Source: Oscillospiraceae bacterium (GTDB lineage Bacteria; Bacillota; Clostridia; Oscillospirales; Oscillospiraceae). From it: 35,577 bases of DNA. The stretch covers positions 1-35,577 of the forward strand of contig JAFPXK010000021.1 of the NCBI GenBank assembly GCA_017412585.1, read 5' to 3'. The translations under genes were made by a program, and so were the position numbers. The notes under the pieces are model-generated. The model did no database searches and was not told the DNA's origin. It saw nothing but the letters and a program-made list of their open reading frames with translations. Shown here piece by piece: positions 8,205 to 15,538 of the stretch; the first letter of the stretch is position 1, and each line of letters begins with the position of its first letter.

Positions 8205-9086
8205 TTATTCGAACAGGCTCTGCTGGAAGGGGACCTCCCGGTGGCCGATGGCCTTCATCTGGGCGGCGTTCTCCGCGGCCAGGGCGTCGGCGATGGCCAT
8301 TTTGCGGATGATGTTGCCCACGGTCTGCATCAGCTCGCCGCCGGGGCGGTAGTCGGCGGGGAAGATGAAGTCCACCCGGCCCCGGCGCAGCAGCTCCTCC
8401 ACGGCGGCGCGGTTGCTATCCTGGTAGACGGCGATGGAGTGGCCGCCGTAGGCCTGCATCATCTTCATGCAGGGCACGTCGCTGAGGCCGTCGCCGATGT
8501 AGATCATGTTGGTGAAGGGCACCCGCTTGCTGTCGTCGGGCATGGAGGCGTTGAGCTGCTTATCCTCCGCCACGTTCAGCACGCCTTTGTTGATGCGGTA
8601 GACGAACTGGGTCTTGTTGGTGAAATTCACGTCCAGCTTGGGCCAGGCGGCCAGGCCGGCGGCGTCATAAAAGAACTCGCAGGCGTAGATCTCCCGGAAC
8701 TTATCGCCGATGGCGGTGCCCTCGATGATCTCCTTCAATCCCGAGGAGAGGACGTAATGCTCCACCGCCACGCCTAAGGTATCGCCCAGGGCGTTGATGT
8801 GGCCGAACCACGCCTCCACCCCGGGGAACAGCTCCACCGCGTGGCCGCAGCGCACCAGATAGTCCCGGGTCAGGGGGATGCCCTTCTCCCGGCACTGCCA
8901 GATCATGGTGTACATATAGGCCAGCAGGCCGTCCATCCGGTTCTCCCGGCCGAAGTCGTTGGCAATGGCCCAGAACTCCCGGGGCGTCAGCCCCAGGCCG
9001 GGGATGAAGGTATAGTCCTCCATATCGGTGGTGCAGAGGGTTTTGTCAAAGTCGTACAGCAGGGCGACGATGGGTTTCTCGCTCAT
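8205..9086 (-). CDS. HAD-superfamily phosphatase
   Basis: Haloacid-dehalogenase-type hydrolase of 293 residues, probably a cytosolic phosphomonoesterase. Motif I is D12-F-D14-K-T near the N-terminus, giving the nucleophile and acid/base aspartates. Motif II is the LSSG stretch near residue 110. Motif IV is G198-D-G-L-S-D203, which binds magnesium. The large insert between motif I and II is a cap domain. Substrate is not evident; related proteins are usually annotated only as HAD family or PSP-like. It is the last gene of the operon, 3 bases after divIVA, so it is probably co-translated with the division genes. A role in cell-wall or division metabolism is conceivable but unproven. Confidence 0.85.
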   Translation of the reverse strand: MSEKPIVALLYDFDKTLCTTDMEDYTFIPGLGLTPREFWAIANDFGRENRMDGLLAYMYTMIWQCREKGIPLTRDYLVRCGHAVELFPGVEAWFGHINALGDTLGVAVEHYVLSSGLKEIIEGTAIGDKFREIYACEFFYDAAGLAAWPKLDVNFTNKTQFVYRINKGVLNVAEDKQLNASMPDDSKRVPFTNMIYIGDGLSDVPCMKMMQAYGGHSIAVYQDSNRAAVEELLRRGRVDFIFPADYRPGGELMQTVGNIIRKMAIADALAAENAAQMKAIGHREVPFQQSLFE

Positions 9087-9089
9087 GGG

Positions 9090-9776
9090 TCACTTATTGT
9101 TGCCGTAATTGCGGCCGAACTTCAGCTCGTCCAGGCTCAGCTTGAAGTCGCTGGGGAAGGACTCCTTCTCCTCCGCCGCAGGCGCTGCCTCCACCGCCGG
9201 CACTTCCTCCGGGACAACATCCACTGCCGGCGTGGGCTCAATGAGGGGCGTCTCGATGGTGGGGGCGGCAGGGGCGGGAGGCGTGGCGGCCATCTTCCCG
9301 GCAGCGGTGGCCTCGGTGGCCGTGGTCTGGGGCAGCTGGCTGAGATACGCCTCCTGCTGGGCGATGACGCCCCGGCTCTGGGCGATGAAGCGGGTGAGAT
9401 TATCCTGGGCCTGCACCAGGCGGCGGCGGTACACCTCCGTCTCGGCGTCCAGCTTGGCGATCTCGTCGGCGGCGTCGTGGCGGGCCTTGGCCACGATGGT
9501 GTCCCGCTCCCGCTCGGCCTCCTTCACCATCTTGTCGGCCATGCGCTGGGCCGTGAGAAGGGTGGCGCGCATGGAGTCCTCGGTGACGCGATATTCCTCC
9601 ACCTTTTCCGCCAGCACCTTCAGCTTGGTCTTCAGGGTGACGTTTTCCTTATATAAAGAGGTATAGTCCTCCGTCAGCGCGTCCAGAAACTCGTCCACGG
9701 CGGACATCTGATACCCGCCGCCGAAGCCGGACGCCTTGGGGAATACTTTATCGGATACTTCCTGGGGTGTGAACAT
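9090..9776 (-). CDS. divIVA: DivIVA-family pole/septum scaffold protein
   Basis: Coiled-coil protein that senses curved membrane at poles and septa and recruits division or wall-synthesis partners. The N-terminal DivIVA domain is clear: MFTPQEVSDKVFPKASGFGG, then AVDEFLDALTEDYTSLYKEN. Long coiled coils run to about residue 140. An Ala/Pro/Glu-rich flexible region (about 145-205) and a conserved-looking tail ending FGRNYGNNK follow. 228 residues. The ATG at 9776 is preceded by AGGAGG. It sits 22 bases after sepF, the usual Firmicute order, and 3 bases before the HAD gene. Confidence 0.94.
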   Translation of the reverse strand: MFTPQEVSDKVFPKASGFGGGYQMSAVDEFLDALTEDYTSLYKENVTLKTKLKVLAEKVEEYRVTEDSMRATLLTAQRMADKMVKEAERERDTIVAKARHDAADEIAKLDAETEVYRRRLVQAQDNLTRFIAQSRGVIAQQEAYLSQLPQTTATEATAAGKMAATPPAPAAPTIETPLIEPTPAVDVVPEEVPAVEAAPAAEEKESFPSDFKLSLDELKFGRNYGNNK

Positions 9777-9798
9777 GGTTTTTTCCTCCTGCTAAATA

Positions 9799-10269
9799 TT
9801 ACAGATACAGACCGCTGCTCTCCAGCTCGTCGATGAGATCGCCCATGATATCCACGCTGTAAGGCGTGATGATGTAGGTGTTGGCGGAGACCTTCTTGAT
9901 CTTGCCCTCTCCGGCATAGGCCACGCCGGAGAGGAAGTCCAGCAGCCGCCGGGCCACGTCCTTGTTGGTGGACTCCAGGTTCAGCACCACGGTGCGCTTT
10001 TCCCGGAGATGGTCAGCGATCTCGCTGGCGTTCTCAAACCGCTCGGGCTTCACCAGCACCACCTTCAGCGCGGCGGTGGCGTGGATGTTCACCACCTTGC
10101 TGCTGCGGCGGTCGTCGGCCTTCCGGTCGTCACGGCGGTCGTCACGGCGGTCGTCAAAGGCGGGGCGGGCGTCGGCGCGCTCGTCCTCGTCCAGCGGCTC
10201 GTCGTCGTATTCGTAATCCTCGTCATCATAGGGGTGGATGATCTTTTTCAGCTCGTCCATCAGGCTCAT
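9799..10269 (-). CDS. sepF: SepF cell division protein
   Basis: Septum protein that bundles FtsZ and tethers it to the membrane. The N-terminus (MSLMDELKKII) is the membrane-binding amphipathic helix. A very acidic then Arg/Asp-rich linker follows (about residues 14-57). The conserved SepF core (KVVNIHATAALKVVLVKPERF to the C-terminus) includes the NLESTNKDVARRLLDFLSG segment. 156 residues, normal size. The linker contains a small tandem repeat, RRDD-RRDD-RK. The start is supported by GGGAGGG upstream. Located between yggS and divIVA as in many Firmicutes. Confidence 0.95.
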   Translation of the reverse strand: MSLMDELKKIIHPYDDEDYEYDDEPLDEDERADARPAFDDRRDDRRDDRKADDRRSSKVVNIHATAALKVVLVKPERFENASEIADHLREKRTVVLNLESTNKDVARRLLDFLSGVAYAGEGKIKKVSANTYIITPYSVDIMGDLIDELESSGLYL

Positions 10270-10284
10270 TGTGCGTCCCTCCCA

Positions 10285-10980
<696 letters not shown>

Positions 10981-11001
10981 AGCGCCACTTCCTTTCCTCA
11001 A

Positions 11002-12213
11002 TCATCCGATAACCTTGCCGTCAAACAGCTCCCCGGCGGTGGCGATGACCTGGTCGCTCAGGCGCAGCACCTCAGCGCCTGTGGCCCCCGCACCGGGCCG
11101 CACCAGGGCGTAGCCTTCGCCCTGATACACCACCTCCACGGCCTTGAACCGGGCCACCGCACCCACCACGCAGTAGACGCCGGGGGTGCCGTCCTCGCCC
11201 AGGCGCAGGGCGTTGGCGGGGATGCGCAGGCCCTCGTAGCCCTGCAGCACCACCTCGGCGGCCTGGTGGCGCAGGAGGGTGGTCTGGGCGATCAGGCGGT
11301 CGCATTGCAGCACCAGCAGGCGGCGGCCGCCCTCATCGGGGCCCAGCCGGGCCACCGTCATGGTCACGTCCTGCTCCATGCCCTTGGCAAAGCGGAGGGT
11401 GACGGCGGTGCGCTTTTCCAGCAGCGCCGCCTCCTCGTCGGTGACGGCGGCCACGTAATACCAGGTGTCGCCGCGGATCAGCTTGCCCACGTTGCCCCGC
11501 TCAGCGGTGGGGCGGAGGGCGTCCAGGGAGGCCACGGTGGCTGTGGCCACCCAGTCGGGGGTCAGCACCGTCTCGTAGCCGTCGCACACGCCGGAATAGG
11601 TGCCGCTGTAAGGGGCGGTAACGTCCTGGGCGGCGGAGAGATTGGCCCGGGCGGCGTTGATATCGTTTTGCAGCGCGGCGATGGCCTGCTCCACCTGCTC
11701 ACGGCTTTCAAAGCGGGTGTCCCGCTTCATGACGGCAGATTTCAGCGTGGCGGCCAGGGGGGTGGCGGCGCCGTAGTCGCCATCCGCCGTCTCCCGCCGC
11801 AGGGCGATCACCTCCCGGGCAATGTCGCCGTCCAGCTTCAGGGCGGCGTCGGGGTCCAGAAAGGCGGTCAGGGCGAACTGGAGCTGCTCCATGCGTTGCT
11901 CCATGTCGTCCAGGGCCTGGGCCCGGTCAAGGGCGGCCCGGTCGGGGTACACCGTGGCCAGAACCTGGCCGGCGCCCACCCTGGCCCCCTCGCTGCGGCG
12001 GTGGGACAACGTGCCGGAGGGGGAGGAGAAGGTCTCCTCGCTCCGGACCACGTAGCCGCTGACAGAGATGGCATCCTCCTTCGCCATGCGATACACCGGG
12101 GTGGTGACCATGGGGTCGGCAAAGTAGGCGTTGAGCTGGGCGGCGAAGTAGACCACCACCGCCAGCAGCAGCGCCACAGACAGGATTTTCACAATGGGGG
12201 AGGAAGATTTCAT
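11002..12213 (-). CDS. HlyD/membrane-fusion-like protein without an adjacent pump
   Basis: 403-residue protein with one N-terminal membrane helix (about residues 8-28, VKILSVALLLAVVVYFAAQL) and an extracytoplasmic part. It contains a lipoyl/HlyD-like segment (VSGYVVRSEETFSSPSGTL), a helical hairpin (about 95-195) and beta-barrel-like sequence. Membrane-fusion proteins normally link ABC or RND pumps to the cell exterior. No pump gene is nearby. It lies between hfq and yggS, in a division-gene operon, so a wall or septum role may be more likely than export. This is inference from context. ATG 12213 follows AAAGGAG, 10 bases after hfq. Confidence 0.75.
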   Translation of the reverse strand: MKSSSPIVKILSVALLLAVVVYFAAQLNAYFADPMVTTPVYRMAKEDAISVSGYVVRSEETFSSPSGTLSHRRSEGARVGAGQVLATVYPDRAALDRAQALDDMEQRMEQLQFALTAFLDPDAALKLDGDIAREVIALRRETADGDYGAATPLAATLKSAVMKRDTRFESREQVEQAIAALQNDINAARANLSAAQDVTAPYSGTYSGVCDGYETVLTPDWVATATVASLDALRPTAERGNVGKLIRGDTWYYVAAVTDEEAALLEKRTAVTLRFAKGMEQDVTMTVARLGPDEGGRRLLVLQCDRLIAQTTLLRHQAAEVVLQGYEGLRIPANALRLGEDGTPGVYCVVGAVARFKAVEVVYQGEGYALVRPGAGATGAEVLRLSDQVIATAGELFDGKVIG

Positions 12214-12223
12214 GGCCGCTCCT

Positions 12224-12445
12224 TTACGGCGTCATCTCCATGGGCTGCAACGGCGCCACGGTGGAGATGGCGTGCTTATAGATCATCTGGCACCGGCCCT
12301 CCACCTCCAGCAGCACCACGAAGCTGTCGAAGGCTGCCACCACCCCCCGCATCTGAAAGCCGTTGATGAGATAGACGGTGACGGGGGCGCGCCGGCGCTG
12401 GGCCTGGGTCAAAAAAGTGTCCTGATAATTGTGATTGGTTGGCAT
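12224..12445 (-). CDS. hfq: RNA chaperone Hfq
   Basis: Sm-like hexameric RNA chaperone that pairs small RNAs with mRNAs. 73 residues. The Sm1 region (VTVYLINGFQMRGVVAAFDSF) and the Sm2 signature YKHAIST are clear. The C-terminal tail is short, as in other Firmicutes. It lies downstream of miaA, the classic miaA-hfq pair. AAAGGAAG supports the ATG at 12445. Confidence 0.96.
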   Translation of the reverse strand: MPTNHNYQDTFLTQAQRRRAPVTVYLINGFQMRGVVAAFDSFVVLLEVEGRCQMIYKHAISTVAPLQPMEMTP

Positions 12446-12500
12446 GAGTTCCGCTTCCTTTCTTTCTTTTCACAGCGGATACCCGTGCATCCGCCTGGGC

Positions 12501-13442
12501 TTATCCTAATCCACAGGCGGTGAGATATTCTGTCGCATCCTGTAAGGCGGCGGGGAAATTCGGCTCCCTGCCCCAGAAAATCCAATGGATGGCCTTGTTG
12601 CGCCGCAGCCAGGTGAGCTGCCGCTTGGCGTACTGGCGGGAGCGGAGCTTCACCTCCGCCACGGCCTCGTCCACCGTTGCACGGCCCTGCTCCACCGCCA
12701 GAAACTGCTTGTAGCCGATGGCCTGGAGGGCGGTGGCGTCGGGGGAGAGGCCGGAGGAGAGGAGGGCCTCCACCTCCTGCAAAAGGCCGTGGGCCACCAT
12801 GTCGTCCACGCGAACGTCGATGCGGCGGCGGAGATCGTCACGGTTTTCATAGTCCAGGCCCACGTAGGCCGCCTCGTAGCGGGGGGGTCGGGCGGCCTGG
12901 GCGGCGCACTGCTCCGTAAAGGTGCGGCCCGTGGTCTGGTAGACCTCCAGGGCCCGGAGGATGCGCTTTACGTCCTTGGGGTGCATTTTGGCGGCGGCAG
13001 GGGGGTCGATCTGCCGTAATTCCGCCAGCAGGGCTTCCGCCCCCTCGGCTTGCAGGCGCTGTTGCAGCGCCCGCCGCACCGGCTCACCCTGGGCGCCGGG
13101 GGCGAAGTCCATGCCCTGCACCAGGGCGTCCAGCCACAGGCCGGTGCCGCCCACCAGGACGGGGAGCTTGCCCCGGCGGAGGATGTCCTGCACGCACCCA
13201 TCCGCCATGGCCACGTACCGGGCCACCGACCAGCTCTCGGAGGGGCCCGCCACGGCGATCATGTGGTGGGGCACGCCCTCCATCTCCTCCGCCGTGGGGG
13301 CGGCGGTGCCGATGGTCATACCCCGGTAGATCTGCATGGAGTCCGCCGACACCACCTCGCCGCCGAAGCGGCGGGCCAGGGCCACGCCCATTTTCGTTTT
13401 TCCGCTGGCGGTGGGGCCAACGACACAAAGCAATTTCGCCAT
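12501..13442 (-). CDS. miaA: tRNA dimethylallyltransferase MiaA
   Basis: Transfers a dimethylallyl group to A37 of tRNAs reading UNN codons, the substrate later thiomethylated by MiaB, which is encoded at the head of the same operon. The P-loop GPTASGKT is at residues 9-16, followed by DSMQIYRGM (substrate binding), GGTGLWLDAL and the RSRQYAKRQLTWLR motif near the C-terminus. 313 residues, normal length. Starts 3 bases after the mutL stop; 55 bases separate it from hfq. Confidence 0.97.
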   Translation of the reverse strand: MAKLLCVVGPTASGKTKMGVALARRFGGEVVSADSMQIYRGMTIGTAAPTAEEMEGVPHHMIAVAGPSESWSVARYVAMADGCVQDILRRGKLPVLVGGTGLWLDALVQGMDFAPGAQGEPVRRALQQRLQAEGAEALLAELRQIDPPAAAKMHPKDVKRILRALEVYQTTGRTFTEQCAAQAARPPRYEAAYVGLDYENRDDLRRRIDVRVDDMVAHGLLQEVEALLSSGLSPDATALQAIGYKQFLAVEQGRATVDEAVAEVKLRSRQYAKRQLTWLRRNKAIHWIFWGREPNFPAALQDATEYLTACGLG

Positions 13443-13445
13443 TTT

Positions 13446-14087
13446 CTACGCTCTTTTAAAGAATTTTTCGATTTCGTAGCGGCTGAGACGGTATTTCACC
13501 GGGCGGCCGTGGGGGCAATACTGGATGGCGCCGGACTGGACCTTGTCCACCAGCACACGCCACTCGGCGGGGTCGGTGGTCATGCCGGCCTTGATGGCGC
13601 TCTTGCAGGCCATGGTGTGCAGCAGCTCGTCACGGGCGGCGGCGGGGTCGGCCCGGCCCAGGGTCAGCTTGTGGCACAGCTCCTCCACCGTGGCGGCGGC
13701 GTCCTCCATGCGGATGTCCGCCGGGATGGCCCGGAGGAGCAGGGTGCCATCGCCGAAGTCCTCGCACTGGAAGCCGAACTGGGACAGGGTGGGGAGATTT
13801 TGCAGGGCGGCGGCGTAGTCGTCCGCCTCCAGGGCCACGGTGAGGGGCAGCAGCAGCGTCTGGGCCATCAGGGGCTGGGGGTTTTCCTTCAGGGCGTCGA
13901 AGCGGATGCGCTCGTGGGCGGCGTGCTTGTCGATGAGCCAGACGTTGCTCTGATCGTCCTCGCAGATGATGTAGGTTTTCAGCACCTCCCCCACGATGCG
14001 CCAGGGGACGGGGGCGGGGGGCTCTATGGGGAGTTGGGCGGGGGGCTCGTGCTCTGTTGCTATGTTCTCCCGGGCTTGGGTGGGCAT
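13446..14087 (-). CDS. mutL: MutL C-terminal part (endonuclease/dimerisation domain), in frame with the N-terminal part
   Basis: Carries the MutL C-terminal nuclease domain: DKHAAHERIRFD (the DQHA-x2-E-x4-E metal site, last residue Asp here), ACKSAIKAG (the ACHxAIRA motif) and CPHGRP. The frame is the same as in the N-terminal part, and the 85 codons between its ATG and the upstream TAG contain no other stop. It is therefore the second half of one gene, not an independent gene. Expression alone would need internal initiation at ATG 14087, where only a weak GAGAG precedes. The conserved motifs suggest the break is recent, or that the stop is read through or is a sequencing error. Confidence 0.85.
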   Translation of the reverse strand: MPTQARENIATEHEPPAQLPIEPPAPVPWRIVGEVLKTYIICEDDQSNVWLIDKHAAHERIRFDALKENPQPLMAQTLLLPLTVALEADDYAAALQNLPTLSQFGFQCEDFGDGTLLLRAIPADIRMEDAAATVEELCHKLTLGRADPAAARDELLHTMACKSAIKAGMTTDPAEWRVLVDKVQSGAIQYCPHGRPVKYRLSRYEIEKFFKRA

Positions 14088-14103
14088 CTCGTGCTCTCGT
14101 TGC
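14046..14103. repeat. Short direct repeat beside the mutL insertion
   Basis: CTCGTGCTCTGTTGC at 14046-14060 and CTCGTGCTCTCGTTGC at 14088-14103 differ by one inserted base. The second copy abuts the repeat block inside mutL. Confidence 0.6.
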
Positions 14104-14197
14104 GGCAGCCGATTTTCGCTCCCGTTGGTCGTGAAAATCGGGCCGCTGCCTTGCTGCGCCCTCGCTGCATCCGCCCCCCGCGGCGCTTCGGGCGCAG
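14096..14197 (-). repeat. Family D structured repeat, copy 1 (in mutL)
   Basis: About 102 bases, on the leftward strand. Stem I is CTGCGCCC/GGGCGCAG. Stem II is CCGATTTTC/GAAAATCGG with outer GCGGC/GCCGC. The second copy, at 24285-24392, keeps both stems with paired base changes. It lies within the translated linker of mutL and is in frame. Confidence 0.8.
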
Positions 14198-14332
14198 CCC
14201 CCTCATCCGGCCCTGCGGGCCACCTTCCCCCCGTGGGGGAAGGCTGGGGGGGTTCTGTTGAAAGTTGGGTGGGCGTCGCCCCCTCATCCGCTTCGCTTCG
14301 CTCAGCACCTTCCCCCCAGGGGGAAGGCGGGG
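14195..14332 (+). repeat. Two family A repeats inside mutL
   Basis: A copies at 14195-14250 (first stem GGCCC/GGGCC) and 14277-14332, in direct orientation, both starting GCCCCCTCATCCG. Together with the D repeat they form a 237-base block (79 codons). It is open in the mutL frame and reads as Pro/Gly/Glu-rich linker. Confidence 0.82.
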
Positions 14333-14342
14333 TGATGACGTA

Positions 14343-15524
14343 CTACCCGCCCTGGGGGGCGGGGGCGGTGAAGGTCTGACCGGGGGTGGGGGCCACGTCG
14401 TGCAGGGGCAGGGCGGCGGACCTGCCGCCGTAGCTGCCCAGGGGCTTTTTGGCCTGCTCCGCCGCGGCGGCCCGGTACTCCTCCGCCGTCATGGTGCGGT
14501 AAAAGTCCTGCCGCTGGGCGGGGGCGGCGGGGCGGTTTTCGGCGTCCAGGGCGTCCTTGACGGTGTAGTACACCGCGTCGAACACCGCCTTTTCCGCCGC
14601 GAACTTCACCACCGTCTTGGCCGGGTGAACGTTGACGTCCACCATGTCGCGGGGCATGGTCACATGGATGACGCAGCCGGGATACTTGCCCTTTAGAAGT
14701 CGGTTGCGGTACGCCTCCTCCAGCGCCGCCTGCAAAAGCTGGGACTTCACCAGCCGCCCGTTGACGAAGAAGATCTGCCGGGCCCGGGTGCCGTGGCCCG
14801 CCAGGGGGACGGTGATGAAGCCCTGGGCGGTGACGTCGCCGCCGGCGCCGTGGATGGGCATTAAGGACTTGGCGAAGTCGCGGCCCAGAGCGGCGTAAAC
14901 GGCGCTCAAAAGCTGGCCGTCGCCGGGGGTGTGCAGCGTCTCCTGGCCATCCCGCAAGAGCTTAAAGGAGATATCCGGGTGGCTCAGGGCCAGGTGGGTC
15001 ACCACGTTTGCCACTGCGGTGGCCTCGGCGGTGTCCTTTTTCATAAACTTCATGCGGGCGGGGGTGTTGTAAAACAGGTCCCGGACGCAGATGGTGGTGC
15101 CCTCCGGGCAGCCGGCGGCCTCCACTGCACCGGGGACGCCCCCCTCCAGATGGAGCATGGCCCCCTCCAATCCGCCGGGGGTGCGGGAATAGATATCCAC
15201 ACGGCTGACGGCGCTGATGGCCGCCAGGGCCTCGCCCCGGAAGCCCAGGGTGCCGATGGCGGCCAGATCCTCCGCCGTGCGCAGCTTGGAGGTGGCGTGG
15301 CGCAAAAAGGCCACGGGCAGCTGCTCCGGCGTCATGCCGCAGCCGTTATCGGTGATGCGCAGGTAGGTGAGGCCGCCGTTTTCCAGCTCCACCACTACGG
15401 CGGAGGCCCCGGCGTCGATGGCGTTTTCCAGCAGCTCCTTGGCCACGCTGGCAGGGCGCTCCACCACCTCTCCGGCGGCGATGAGCTCCGCGGTATGGCG
15501 GTCTAATTGTCGGATTTCAGGCAT
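14343..15524 (-). CDS. mutL: MutL N-terminal part (GHKL ATPase), ended by an in-frame TAG
   Basis: Mismatch-repair ATPase that couples MutS recognition to strand incision. The GHKL motifs are intact: ELLENAIDAGA (motif I, catalytic Glu), DNGCGM (motif II), ATSKL and GFRGEAL (motif III), and a transducer domain to about residue 330. The Pro/Ala linker begins near 340, and TAG at 14343-14345 stops translation after 393 residues. The same frame reopens at once through the repeats into the C-terminal domain; the whole frame 15524-13446 is 692 codons plus stop. MutL proteins of this group are typically 600-700 residues. Starts 14 bases after mutS with AAAGGGGG upstream. Confidence 0.9.
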   Translation of the reverse strand: MPEIRQLDRHTAELIAAGEVVERPASVAKELLENAIDAGASAVVVELENGGLTYLRITDNGCGMTPEQLPVAFLRHATSKLRTAEDLAAIGTLGFRGEALAAISAVSRVDIYSRTPGGLEGAMLHLEGGVPGAVEAAGCPEGTTICVRDLFYNTPARMKFMKKDTAEATAVANVVTHLALSHPDISFKLLRDGQETLHTPGDGQLLSAVYAALGRDFAKSLMPIHGAGGDVTAQGFITVPLAGHGTRARQIFFVNGRLVKSQLLQAALEEAYRNRLLKGKYPGCVIHVTMPRDMVDVNVHPAKTVVKFAAEKAVFDAVYYTVKDALDAENRPAAPAQRQDFYRTMTAEEYRAAAAEQAKKPLGSYGGRSAALPLHDVAPTPGQTFTAPAPQGG

Positions 15525-15538
15525 GGGTCACGCCCCCT

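Noticed and set aside
13446..14087. A separate small gene for the MutL C-terminal domain
   Set aside because: It is in frame with the upstream part, with a single TAG between and no convincing ribosome site, so one interrupted gene is simpler.
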